A stretch of 64,000 nt of DNA from Ectopseudomonas alcaliphila. GTDB taxonomy: Bacteria > Pseudomonadota > Gammaproteobacteria > Pseudomonadales > Pseudomonadaceae. The notes under the pieces were generated by a model. The model made no database searches. It was not told where the DNA came from and saw nothing but the letters and a program-made list of their open reading frames with translations. Where the stretch lies: the NCBI RefSeq assembly GCF_900101755.1, contig NZ_FNAE01000002.1, forward strand, positions 566,617-630,616, in the 5' to 3' direction. Of the stretch, positions 36,518 to 44,940 are shown piece after piece (the first letter of the stretch is position 1; every line of letters begins with the position of its first letter). The position numbers and the translations under genes are program-made.

Positions 36518-37375
36518 ATGTCGGCCAAGAAGAAGTCCATCACTACCCCGCTGCACCTGCTGCACCAACTGTCTACCAGCCTGCTCGAGCACCTGGAAAA
36601 TGCCTGCTCGCAAGCGCTTATCGACGCCGAGAAGCTGCTTGCCAAGCTGGAGAAACAGCGCGGCAAGGCTCAGGAAAAACTGCACAAGGCTCGTAGTAAA
36701 CTGCAGGACGCCGCTGTTGCCGGCAAGGCCAAGGCGCAAGGCAAGGCCAAGGATGCAGTCGCCGAGCTGGAGGAGCTGCTCGATGCGCTCAAGGCTCGTC
36801 AGAGCGAAACCCGCACCTACATCGCCCAGCTCAAGCGTGACGCTCAGGAAAGCCTGAAGCTGGCGCAGGGTGTGGGTAAAGTGAAGGAGGCCGCCGGCAA
36901 GGCGCTGGATGTGCGTGAAGCCAAAGCCGCTGCTCCGGCCAGCAAACCGGTCGCGGCGAAGAAGCCCGCTGCTGCGAAAGCACCAGTGAAAAAAGCCCCG
37001 GCCAAACCGGCTGCGGCCAAGCCGGCGAGCAAGCCCGCTGCCAAGCCAGCGGCAAAGCCGGTAGCAGCCAGCAAGCCTGCGGCCAAGCCAGCCGCAGCCA
37101 AGCCCGCTGCGCCTAAAGCAGTCGCCAAACCCGCCGCGAAACCGGCAGCGAAGCCCGTTGTGGCGAAAGCGCCGGCCAAACCCGCCGCTGCCAGTAAGCC
37201 GGCCGCCAAGCCCGCTGCTGTGAAGAAGCCGGCCGCCGCCAAGGCGCCGGCGAAGAAGGCTCCGGCCAAGCCGGCAGCAGTCAAGCCAGCTGCCGCCCCG
37301 TCTGCTCCGGCCCCGGCCGCTCCAGCAGCACCCGCTGCGCCTACCGCGAGCAACAGCGCGCCGAGCGCTTCCTAA
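36518..37375 (+). CDS. algP: Histone H1-like alginate regulator AlgP
   Basis: 285 residues. The N-terminal 130 or so are a conserved coiled-coil region (SAKKKSITTPLHLLHQLSTS, AEKLLAKLEKQRGKAQEKL). The C-terminal half (36940-37350) is low-complexity KPAAKPAA/KKPAAAKAP repeats of the histone H1 type that bind DNA without specificity. Such repeats vary in number between strains by slippage. CAGGAGG precedes ATG 36518. Its stop overlaps the convergent neighbour by four bases. Confidence 0.94.
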   Translation: MSAKKKSITTPLHLLHQLSTSLLEHLENACSQALIDAEKLLAKLEKQRGKAQEKLHKARSKLQDAAVAGKAKAQGKAKDAVAELEELLDALKARQSETRTYIAQLKRDAQESLKLAQGVGKVKEAAGKALDVREAKAAAPASKPVAAKKPAAAKAPVKKAPAKPAAAKPASKPAAKPAAKPVAASKPAAKPAAAKPAAPKAVAKPAAKPAAKPVVAKAPAKPAAASKPAAKPAAVKKPAAAKAPAKKAPAKPAAVKPAAAPSAPAPAAPAAPAAPTASNSAPSAS

Positions 37376-37815
37376 GGCGGATTGACGGCGTCGCGCAGCA
37401 CCTGCAGCGCGGCGCTGTCGCCTCCGGCCAGGGGAACCAGCCAATCCCCTTCACCTGCCTCGCTTGGCCAGCCCTCGGCCAGTGCCTGCAAGCGTCCGAG
37501 CAGCACGCGCTCGGCCTGCAACTCCAGTTTCTTGATCTGTTCGCGCAAGGCTGCCCGCTCGGCATCCTGCTCTGCGGCCGCGCGCCAGTCGCGTCGTGTC
37601 TGGCGCAAGGGCGCGATCACCTCGCGCTGCCAGGGTCCGGCCACTTCCTGCAACGCTCGCAGGCGCTCATCCAGGCAGCGCACGCCACGCTGCTGCAGCC
37701 AGGCGCCGGTCAGCAGCAGGCACACGTCGCTGCCTGTTTCCTGCAACTCCAGGCAGGCCTGTTCCACGCCTGCTCTGGCGTAGAGTTCAAGAGCGAAATT
37801 CCACAGATCCTGCAC
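37372..37815 (-). CDS. TIGR02444 family protein
   Basis: 147 residues opening MQDLWNFALELYARAGVEQACLEL, then DVCLLLTGAWLQQRGV and a helical tail. It matches the small proteobacterial family TIGR02444, whose function is unknown. It starts 38 bases from the divergent ABC-F gene and ends inside the last codon of algP (convergent 4-base overlap). Confidence 0.85.
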   Translation of the reverse strand: MQDLWNFALELYARAGVEQACLELQETGSDVCLLLTGAWLQQRGVRCLDERLRALQEVAGPWQREVIAPLRQTRRDWRAAAEQDAERAALREQIKKLELQAERVLLGRLQALAEGWPSEAGEGDWLVPLAGGDSAALQVLRDAVNPP

Positions 37816-37853
37816 GCGGCCTCCGGGGCGATTTGGTAGACTCCGCCGCCATT

Positions 37854-39767
37854 ATGATCCGACTCCAGAACCTCACTCTACAGCGTGGCCCGCAGCGTCT
37901 TCTCGAAGGTGCCGAGCTGACCCTGCACGCCGGTCACAAGGCCGGCCTGATCGGTGCCAACGGCGCCGGCAAATCCAGCCTGTTCGCTCTGCTGCGGGGG
38001 GAACTGACACCGGACGCCGGCGATTGCCTGCTGCCCGGTGACTGGCGCATCGCCCATATGCGCCAGGAGGTCGACACCCTCGATCGCCTGGCGGTGGATT
38101 ACGTGCTCGACGGCGACCACTACCTGCGCCGCGTGCAGGCCGAGCTGGCGGCTGCCGAGCAGAGCCACGACGGCGCTGCAATCGCCCGCCTGCACAGTGA
38201 GCTGGACAGCGCCAACGGCTACACCGCCGATGCCCGCGCGCGCAAGTTGCTGGCCGGTCTGGGCTTCGAGAACGCGCAGATGGATCGCCGCGTCGGCGAC
38301 TTCTCCGGTGGCTGGCGCATGCGCCTGAACCTGGCCCAGGCGCTGATGTGTCCGTCCGACCTGTTGCTGCTCGACGAACCGACCAACCACCTGGACCTGG
38401 ATGCCATTCTCTGGCTGGAAGGTTGGCTGCAAAGCTATCCCGGTACCTTGTTGCTGATTTCCCACGACCGTGATTTTCTCGATGCCGTGGTCGATCACGT
38501 CGCCCATGTCGAGCAACGCAAGCTGACGCTGTACCGCGGTGGCTACACGGCCTTCGAGCGCACTCGCGCCGAGCGTCTGGCCCAGCAGCAGCAGGCCTAC
38601 GAGAAGCAGCAGGCGCAACGCGCCCACATGGAAAAGTACATCGCCCGCTTCAAGGCGCAGGCCACCAAGGCACGTCAGGCTCAGAGCCGGATCAAGGCCC
38701 TGGAGCGCATGGAAGAGCTGAGCGCGGCGCACGTCGACTCGCCTTTCGACTTCGTCTTCCGCGAGGCCGACAAGATCTCCACGCCACTGCTCAGCCTCAG
38801 CGAGGGTCGCCTCGGTTATGGCGACAAGACCGTGTTACAGCAGGTCAAGCTGAGCCTGGTGCCCGGCGCGCGCATCGGCCTGCTCGGCCCCAATGGCGCG
38901 GGCAAATCGACGCTGATCAAGAACCTCTCGGCCGAACTGCAGCCGCTGGGCGGCAGCCTGACCCGTGGCGAGAATCTGGTGATCGGCTACTTCGCCCAGC
39001 ACCAGCTGGACGCCTTGGACGACAAGGCCAGCCCGTTGCTGCACCTGCAGCGCCTGGCGCCGAGCGAGCGCGAGCAGACGCTGCGCGACTTCCTCGGCGG
39101 TTTCGATTTTCGCGGCGCGCGCTGTGACGAGCCGGTGGTGAATTTCTCCGGTGGCGAGAAGGCGCGCCTGGCCCTGGCGCTGATCGCCTGGGGCAAACCT
39201 AACCTGCTGCTGCTCGATGAGCCGACCAACCACCTGGATCTGGAGATGCGCCTGGCGCTGACCATGGCCCTGCAGGAGTTCGCCGGCGCCGTGGTGGTGG
39301 TATCGCACGATCGTCATCTGCTCAAGAGCACCACCGACGAATTCCTGCTGGTCGCCGATGGTCGCGTGCTGCCGTTCGACGGTGACCTCGACGACTATGC
39401 GCGCTGGCTGGTCGATTACCGTCAGCGCCAGGCACCGCCCAGCACGCCGGCCGAAGGGGCGGCGGACAAGACCGACAAGCGCGCCCAGCGCCAGGCCGCT
39501 GCTGCGCTGCGTCAACAACTGGCGCCGCACAAGAAGCAGGCCGACAAGCTCGAGCAGGAGTTGGGCAAGGTGCAGGAAAAGCTCGCTGCCGTGGAAACCC
39601 GGTTGGGCGACAGTAGCCTGTACGAGGCCGCGCGCAAGGATGAGTTGCGCGAGCTTTTGGCCGAACAGGCGCAGCTCAAGGCCCGCGAGGCCGAGCTGGA
39701 GGAAGCCTGGCTGCTGACGCTGGAAACCCTGGAGGCGTTGCAGCAGCAACTGGAGGAAGCCGAGTAA
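37854..39767 (+). CDS. yheS: ABC-F ATPase, YheS type
   Basis: Soluble ribosome-associated ABC-F protein of 637 residues, the length of E. coli YheS. Two nucleotide-binding domains: Walker A GANGAGKSS and GPNGAGKST, signatures FSGGWRMRLNLAQAL and FSGGEKARLALALI, and Walker B LLLLDEPTNHLDL in each. The linker between them (about 240-310) is the ABC-F P-site tRNA-interaction motif, rich in Arg/Lys/Gln. The C-terminus has a coiled coil. It has no membrane domain, so it is not a transporter. Its stop overlaps the next start (TAATG). Confidence 0.95.
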   Translation: MIRLQNLTLQRGPQRLLEGAELTLHAGHKAGLIGANGAGKSSLFALLRGELTPDAGDCLLPGDWRIAHMRQEVDTLDRLAVDYVLDGDHYLRRVQAELAAAEQSHDGAAIARLHSELDSANGYTADARARKLLAGLGFENAQMDRRVGDFSGGWRMRLNLAQALMCPSDLLLLDEPTNHLDLDAILWLEGWLQSYPGTLLLISHDRDFLDAVVDHVAHVEQRKLTLYRGGYTAFERTRAERLAQQQQAYEKQQAQRAHMEKYIARFKAQATKARQAQSRIKALERMEELSAAHVDSPFDFVFREADKISTPLLSLSEGRLGYGDKTVLQQVKLSLVPGARIGLLGPNGAGKSTLIKNLSAELQPLGGSLTRGENLVIGYFAQHQLDALDDKASPLLHLQRLAPSEREQTLRDFLGGFDFRGARCDEPVVNFSGGEKARLALALIAWGKPNLLLLDEPTNHLDLEMRLALTMALQEFAGAVVVVSHDRHLLKSTTDEFLLVADGRVLPFDGDLDDYARWLVDYRQRQAPPSTPAEGAADKTDKRAQRQAAAALRQQLAPHKKQADKLEQELGKVQEKLAAVETRLGDSSLYEAARKDELRELLAEQAQLKAREAELEEAWLLTLETLEALQQQLEEAE

Positions 39768-40306
39768 TGGAACAGCTGGAACTGTTGGCGGCCTGGCGCG
39801 AGCCGCTGATTCGCACCGGCCAGGTGTTGCTGATCATTCTGCTGGCCTGGGTCGCCCAGCGCATTCTCACCCGCGCCATCAGTCGTCTGGGCGCACGCTA
39901 CAGCCTGTTGCCGCAGGAAGTGCTGCAGCCGCTACGCGGCCTGTTGCGCTGGCTGATCATGGGCAGTGCCTTCATGCTGGTGCTCGAGCGCCTGGGCGTC
40001 TCGGCAACGGTGCTGTGGACCGCACTGACCGGTTTCACCGCTGTCGCCGCGGTGGCGTTCTTCGCCATCTGGAGCGTACTGTCGAACATGTTCTGCGCGC
40101 TGCTGATCTTCACCATGGGGCCGTTCCGTATCGGCGACACGGTCGAGGTGATCGACAGCGCCGACAAGCCGGGTGTGAAGGGCCGGGTCATCGCCATCAA
40201 CCTGTTCTACACCACCCTGCAGGATCTCTGTGAGGACGCTGCCGGCGCCGTGTTGCAGGTGCCCAACAGCCTGTTCTTCCAGCGGTCGGTACGCCGCTGG
40301 CGCTGA
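39767..40306 (+). CDS. Small mechanosensitive channel-type protein (MscS family)
   Basis: 179 residues with three predicted membrane helices and the MscS pore/beta region (AVAFFAIWSVLSNMFCALLIF, GPFRIGDTVEVI). It stops shortly after the beta domain (QVPNSLFFQRSVRR), so the large C-terminal alpha/beta vestibule of typical MscS is missing. A comparable short form is at this place in P. aeruginosa (PA5251), so it is not a recent truncation. Its ATG overlaps the yheS stop by one base. Confidence 0.88.
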   Translation: MEQLELLAAWREPLIRTGQVLLIILLAWVAQRILTRAISRLGARYSLLPQEVLQPLRGLLRWLIMGSAFMLVLERLGVSATVLWTALTGFTAVAAVAFFAIWSVLSNMFCALLIFTMGPFRIGDTVEVIDSADKPGVKGRVIAINLFYTTLQDLCEDAAGAVLQVPNSLFFQRSVRRWR

Positions 40307-40382
40307 CCGACTGGTCGGGGCGCTGGAGCAGGAGTAGGCTGTGCTGCTCTTCCCCTGAATTCAGCTTCTCGAGGTACGCATC

Positions 40383-41015
40383 ATGGCTTTGGAAACCTGG
40401 CTCGCTTTCTTCGTCGCCTGCTGGGTGATCAGCCTGTCGCCGGGAGCCGGTGCCGTGGCGTCCATGTCTGCCGGTATGCAGTACGGCTTCTGGCGCGGTT
40501 ACTGGAACGCGCTCGGCTTGCAGCTCGGCCTGGCCCTGCAGATCGCCATCGTCGCCGCGGGCGTGGGCGCTATCCTTGCCACCTCGGCCCTGGCCTTCAG
40601 CCTGATCAAGTGGTTCGGCGTGGCCTATCTGGTGTTTCTCGCTTACAAGCAGTGGGTCGCCCTGCCGAGCGACCTGGATACCGGTGCGGCCGAGCGCCCC
40701 ATCGGCCGGCCTCTGACCCTGGTGTTGCGTGGTTTTCTGGTCAACTTCAGCAACCCCAAGGCCATCGTCTTCATGCTCGCGGTGCTGCCGCAGTTCATCA
40801 ATCCACAGGCGCCGCTGGTGGCGCAGTATCTGGTGATGGGCGTGACCATGATCGTCGTCGACCTGATCGTCATGGCCGGCTACACCGGTCTGGCCTCGCG
40901 TGTCCTGCGCCTGCTGCGCACACCCCGTCAGCAGCGGGTGATGAATCGCAGTTTTGCCGCGCTGTTCGCCGCCGCTGCAGGCTTGCTGGCGACGGTCAAG
41001 CGCGCCGCGGTCTGA
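40383..41015 (+). CDS. LysE/RhtB family exporter
   Basis: 210 residues with six hydrophobic segments. The conserved opening WVISLSPGAGAVASMSAGMQYG and the segment GFLVNFSNPKAIVFMLAVLPQF mark the RhtB (homoserine/threonine efflux) group. GAGG precedes ATG 40383. Substrate unknown; it stands alone downstream of the MscS gene. Confidence 0.92.
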   Translation: MALETWLAFFVACWVISLSPGAGAVASMSAGMQYGFWRGYWNALGLQLGLALQIAIVAAGVGAILATSALAFSLIKWFGVAYLVFLAYKQWVALPSDLDTGAAERPIGRPLTLVLRGFLVNFSNPKAIVFMLAVLPQFINPQAPLVAQYLVMGVTMIVVDLIVMAGYTGLASRVLRLLRTPRQQRVMNRSFAALFAAAAGLLATVKRAAV

Positions 41016-41083
41016 GTCTCGTTCGCTATCGTTCAACGCTGGCCGATGGCGTTTGCCAGGGATGTTCTGAAAAAGCCACTCAT

Positions 41084-41153
41084 CGTCACTCCCGCGAAAG
41101 CGGGAGCCCAGCTGGTTCGCAGGTTCTGGGTGCCCGCCTGTGCGGGCAAGACG
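41084..41153. repeat. Dispersed palindromic repeat, CACTCCCGCGAAAGCGGGAG type
   Basis: Two hairpins face each other: CTCCCGCGAAAGCGGGAG at about 41089-41106 and GCCCGCCTGTGCGGGC at about 41132-41147, the outer edges reading CGTCA and AAGACG. The family with CGTCATTCCCGCG edges is widespread in proteobacteria. It lies between the LysE and FTR1 genes. Confidence 0.75.
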
Positions 41154-41265
41154 GTCTTTCAGGTTCCACTTGGTAGTTTGTTACTGAATATTTCATATTC
41201 TTCTTGTGCTCAATCGTTAGGCCAGCAACAATTTAATGTCACCCATTCTCGTTTGGGATGCATTG

Positions 41266-43155
41266 ATGACCCGCTTTCGCTTCTCTCTCTCCTGGCTGAT
41301 GCTGCCCTTGCTGGCCAGCCTCAGCTTTCTCGCCATTGGCGAGCCTCTCGACGGCGCCGCGCAGGCGCTACACCTGATCGGTTATATCGGCGCTGATTAC
41401 CCGGCAGCCGTGGTTGATGGCCAGATCGTCGACGCTGGCGAATATCAGGAACAACTGGAATTTATCGACGTGCTGCAGGGCCTGATCGTTGCCTTGCCCG
41501 CTCAGGCCGGTCGCACAGAGCTGGAACAGGGCGTGGCCGAGCTGCGCCAGGCGATCACCCAGCGCCAGCCGGGTGAGAAGGTGACCAGCGCCGCCCGGCA
41601 GTTGGGCGCACGTTTGGCCGATCTCTATCAGGTCGCCCAGACCCCGGTGCTGACACCCGACCCGGAACGTGGCGCGCCGCTCTATGCCCAGCACTGCTCG
41701 GTGTGCCATGGCGATACCGGCCTGGGCGATGGGCCTGCCGGCATTGGCCTGGAGCCGGCGCCAGCCAATCTGCGCGATGCAGCGCGCATGGATCGGCTGA
41801 GCCTCTTTGATCTCTACAACACCCTCGGTCTGGGCATCGAAGGCACCGACATGCCGGCCTTCGCCGATCAGCTCGACGAACGCCAACGCTGGGACCTGGC
41901 GGTTTATATCGCCGGCTTCAGCGCAGCACCGGCGCAGGGTCAGGCACGCTTCGCCATGAGCGAGCTGGCTGGGCGCACGCCTGCCGAGATCGCCGCCGCC
42001 GGTGGCGATCTCGCCGCGTTCCGCGCCCAGCGTGCTCATCCGGTAATGGAGCAACGCGGCCCGCAGCAGCTTATCGGCTACACCCGTGACACTCTGACGC
42101 GCAGCCTGCAGGCCTACCGCGACGGTGATCGGGAGCAGGCCTACGACCTTTCCGTTGGCGCCTATCTGGAGGGCTTCGAACTGGTCGAAGGCGCCCTCGA
42201 CAACCTCGACGCCACTCAGCGCAAGACCACCGAGAAGGCGCTGATGGCTTACCGTCAGGCACTGCAGGATGGTGCCAGCGTCGCGCAGGCTGCCCAGGCG
42301 CTGGAGCAGGCCAAGGTCGAGCTGGACAAGTCCGCTGCGCTGCTGGCCGAGGGGGCGATGGATGACAGGCTGAGTTTCTTCGCCAGTCTGTTGATTCTGC
42401 TGCGTGAAGGGCTGGAGGCAATCCTGGTGCTGGCGGCGATTCTCGCCTTCCTGCGCAATACCGGGCAGCAGCAGGCAGTACGTAGCGTGCATGTCGGTTG
42501 GGGGTTGGCGCTGCTCGCCGGTGTCGCGACCTGGGCGGTGGCGGCCTACCTGATCGACATCAGCGGCGCCCAGCGCGAGCTGCTCGAAGGCGCCACGGCG
42601 CTGTTCGCCAGCGTGGTGCTGTTGTGGGTCGGTGTGTGGATGCATGATCGTCGCCATGCCGCGGCCTGGCAGGATTACATCAAGAGCAGCCTGGTCGGCG
42701 GTGGTGGTCGTTTCGGCTTCGCCATGCTGGCGTTCTTCTCGGTCTATCGCGAGCTGTTCGAAGTCATCCTGTTCTACGAAACCCTCTGGCTGCAGGCCGG
42801 CCCTGCCGGGCACGCTGCCGTACTGGCCGGCGCCGCAGCCGCGCTGGTGGTGTTGATCGGCCTGGCCTGGGTGATCCTGCGTGGCTCGCGCAAACTGCCG
42901 TTGGCGACGTTCTTCGGCGTCAATGCGGTGCTGCTGTGCGTGCTTTCCGTGGTCTTCGCCGGCCATGGTGTGGCTGCGCTGCAGGAGGCCGGCGTGCTTG
43001 GCACGCGGCCGGTAGCCTTCTTCGAGTTCGACTGGCTGGGCATTCATGCCGATGCCTGGAGCCTGTCGGCGCAGGGCCTGGCCCTGGCCAGCATTGCGTT
43101 GCTGTATGGGCGCAGCCTGCTGGGAGAGCGTCGGCGCACTGTCGAGCAGGCCTAG
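41266..43155 (+). CDS. Cytochrome c-FTR1 fusion iron permease
   Basis: 629 residues in three parts. A signal peptide (SLSWLMLPLLASLSFLAIG) leads to a periplasmic domain with a c-type haem motif CSVCH (Cys144, Cys147, His148); a helical EfeO-like linker follows (about 230-360); then an FTR1 permease of about seven helices with the iron-binding motifs LREGLEA (about 380) and YRELFEV. The expected job is oxidation or reduction-coupled ferrous/ferric iron uptake. I use ATG 41266, since GGGATGC precedes it; an ATG at 41236 has no ribosome site. The same fusion is at this place in P. aeruginosa. Confidence 0.93.
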   Translation: MTRFRFSLSWLMLPLLASLSFLAIGEPLDGAAQALHLIGYIGADYPAAVVDGQIVDAGEYQEQLEFIDVLQGLIVALPAQAGRTELEQGVAELRQAITQRQPGEKVTSAARQLGARLADLYQVAQTPVLTPDPERGAPLYAQHCSVCHGDTGLGDGPAGIGLEPAPANLRDAARMDRLSLFDLYNTLGLGIEGTDMPAFADQLDERQRWDLAVYIAGFSAAPAQGQARFAMSELAGRTPAEIAAAGGDLAAFRAQRAHPVMEQRGPQQLIGYTRDTLTRSLQAYRDGDREQAYDLSVGAYLEGFELVEGALDNLDATQRKTTEKALMAYRQALQDGASVAQAAQALEQAKVELDKSAALLAEGAMDDRLSFFASLLILLREGLEAILVLAAILAFLRNTGQQQAVRSVHVGWGLALLAGVATWAVAAYLIDISGAQRELLEGATALFASVVLLWVGVWMHDRRHAAAWQDYIKSSLVGGGGRFGFAMLAFFSVYRELFEVILFYETLWLQAGPAGHAAVLAGAAAALVVLIGLAWVILRGSRKLPLATFFGVNAVLLCVLSVVFAGHGVAALQEAGVLGTRPVAFFEFDWLGIHADAWSLSAQGLALASIALLYGRSLLGERRRTVEQA

Positions 43156-43282
43156 GCAACCGAGTCAGGCATGAACGAGGGCGAGCTTTGCTCGCCCTCG
43201 TTGCGCCATAGCGTGAACCGCCGCTACGACAGCGTGTCTCAGTGCACCTAGGCTGGTTCCAATTCATTTGCTGAGTGCGCGC

Positions 43283-43618
43283 ATGTCCTCCTCGATCCAT
43301 TCCACTCATTACGCTGACAGCCCCGATCTGGCGTTGGCTGTATTGCGTCACCCTACCCTGGAGCAGGCGCTCTCGACGGCCTGTGCCCAGCTTGCCGTGC
43401 GTGAGGCCTTTCTCGCTGCGCTGCGCGATCCAGCCATCGGCCCGCAACCGCGGCTACTGTTGGCAATTTCCGGCGCCGACATCAGTGGTCAGCGCCGCCT
43501 GGCTGCGCTGGTCGCCGAGTTGCTGCCGGACGAGGTGGAGCTGGATCTGATCGAATTGTCCGACGACAACCTGTCGCGCGCCGTGCGTGAACGCTGCGAG
43601 CCGTTCTACCAGGCCTGA
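43283..43618 (+). CDS. Small conserved protein, possibly SseB C-terminal-like
   Basis: 111 residues from ATG 43283, starting MSSSIHSTHYADSPDLALAVLR. The stretch LLAISGADISGQRRLAALVAELLPDEVELDLIELSD resembles the C-terminal domain of SseB proteins, but the match is from memory and weak. No signal peptide or membrane segment. It is 52 bases before yaiI and may be co-transcribed. Confidence 0.7.
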   Translation: MSSSIHSTHYADSPDLALAVLRHPTLEQALSTACAQLAVREAFLAALRDPAIGPQPRLLLAISGADISGQRRLAALVAELLPDEVELDLIELSDDNLSRAVRERCEPFYQA

Positions 43619-43670
43619 ACCCCGCGTCTGCTGGCATACTGGGCGCTGGTTTCTCTGCGGAAGTTGCTGC

Positions 43671-44120
43671 ATGCGCGTATGGATCGACGCCGACGCCTGC
43701 CCTCGGGCGGCGCGGGATCAGGTGGTCAAGTTCGCCCTCAAGCGAGGTTTCGAGGTGGTGCTGGTCGCCGGCCAGGCCGTCGCCCGGCCGAATTTTGCCT
43801 GCGTGAAACTGATCGTGGTGCCCAGCGGGCCGGATGCGGCCGATGATCATCTGGTGGAGCATGCGCTGCCCGGCGAGCTGGTGATCTGCAGCGACGTGCC
43901 GCTGGCCGACCGCCTGGTGAAGAAGGGTGTTGCTGCGCTCGACCCACGTGGTCGCGAGTTCGACGAGCGCAACATGGGCGAACGCCTGGCGGTGCGTAAT
44001 CTGTTCACCGATCTGCGCGAGCAGGGCCAGGTCGGCGGTGGTCAGGCGCCGTACTCGGAAAAGGACCGACAGGCCTTCGCCAATGCGCTGGACCGGATTC
44101 TCACGCGCTTGAGTCGCTAG
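43671..44120 (+). CDS. yaiI: YaiI/UPF0178 family protein
   Basis: 149 residues. The family landmarks are the start MRVWIDADACPRAARDQVVK, the GPDAADDHLVEHA stretch, DVPLADRLVKKGVAALDPRGREFDE and NMGERLAVRNLFTDLRE; the aspartates suggest a PIN-like nuclease fold. Biochemical function is not established. Confidence 0.93.
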   Translation: MRVWIDADACPRAARDQVVKFALKRGFEVVLVAGQAVARPNFACVKLIVVPSGPDAADDHLVEHALPGELVICSDVPLADRLVKKGVAALDPRGREFDERNMGERLAVRNLFTDLREQGQVGGGQAPYSEKDRQAFANALDRILTRLSR

Positions 44121-44127
44121 CAGCTCT

Positions 44128-44193
44128 GGATTGCATCCGGGCTACTGGGCACATGGCAAACCCATTTTCAGCGTTGTAGCCCGGATGAAATCC
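44128..44193. repeat. Pair of GTAGCCCGGAT repeat arms
   Basis: GGATTGCATCCGGGCTAC at 44128-44145 and GTAGCCCGGATGAAATCC at 44176-44193 are inverted arms facing outward relative to the element at 3678. It lies between convergent yaiI and the thioesterase gene. Confidence 0.85.
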
Positions 44194-44210
44194 GGGGATG
44201 GCGGACTCCG

Positions 44211-44678
44211 TCAGCCACATAGATAGGTGCCAGTGCCCACCGCTACCAGCACGCCTTCATCGTTATGCAATTCCATGCGGATCACCGCCACCTTGTTGCC
44301 AGCACGCAGAGGCGTGGCCGTGGCGCTGAAGCGCTGGCCGCGGCCAGGGCGCAGGTAGTCGATGCGCAGGTCGATGGTGCCCAGTTTGGACAGCTTGCTC
44401 ATGCGCTCGGCCGGCGGCAGGTGCTGGTGGTTGGCGAAGGCGCCGATCAGCGCCATGGCGCCGCCGCAGACGTCGAGCAGTGAAGAAATCACGCCGCCAT
44501 GCAGAATGCCGTGGACGAAGTTGCCGATCAGCTCGGGTTTCATCGGCAGGTGCATGGTCACCCGCTCGGGGCTCAGCTCATCGAGCTCGATGCCGAGCAC
44601 CTGATTGAAGGGGATGCGCTGGAAGAAACTGGCCACCGCCTGTTGCAGGTCAGGGCTGAGGACGAAGGGCTGGGTCAT
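44211..44678 (-). CDS. Hotdog-fold acyl-CoA thioesterase (PaaI/YigI-like)
   Basis: 155 residues from ATG 44678 behind GGAG. The hotdog signature is GNFVHGILHGGVISSLLDVCGGAMAL, where the His/Gly loop precedes the catalytic acid, with LRIDYLRPGRG later. It probably hydrolyses acyl-CoA; E. coli YigI is a similar medium/long-chain enzyme. Substrate not determined here. Confidence 0.88.
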   Translation of the reverse strand: MTQPFVLSPDLQQAVASFFQRIPFNQVLGIELDELSPERVTMHLPMKPELIGNFVHGILHGGVISSLLDVCGGAMALIGAFANHQHLPPAERMSKLSKLGTIDLRIDYLRPGRGQRFSATATPLRAGNKVAVIRMELHNDEGVLVAVGTGTYLCG

Positions 44679-44845
44679 GGGACGCTCCGTGAAGTCTTGC
44701 TGCCACGCTGCCGCAGCGCGCAAGACTTGGCCAGAGGCAATGCAGGAGTGCCCTGCGCATTGGCCGTATCGGCCTGGCAGCAGGTATGGGTGGGCTAAAA
44801 CGGAACGCCGCCCGACCCACCCTACAGGCTGGAACCCTGAACTTT

Positions 44846-44866
44846 GTAGGGTGGGCTTCAGCCCAC
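44846..44866. repeat. GTAGGGTGGGCTTCAGCCCAC repeat unit
   Basis: The unit holds the short hairpin GTGGGCTTCAGCCCAC. A diverged inverted partner ending in CCCACCCTAC is at about 44815-44825, and the same family forms the paired element at 57818-57884. Confidence 0.75.
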
Positions 44867-44940
44867 GCTGATCGATACTGAAGCTTAAGCGGAACACCCT
44901 ACAGAGCCTCAGCTTCAAGCAGAACGCAACGCCACCCAGG

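Noticed and set aside
36940..37350. CRISPR-like repeat array
   Set aside because: The periodicity is codon-level KPAA repeat coding within algP; units are irregular and there are no spacers.
39767..40306. MscS gene as a recent pseudogene by truncation
   Set aside because: The short form seems to be conserved at this place in other pseudomonads, and the frame ends cleanly after the beta domain.
41160..41265. Possible Fur box upstream of the FTR1 gene
   Set aside because: AT-rich stretch ATATTTCATATTC has only weak resemblance to the GATAATGATAATCATTATC dyad; not enough to call.
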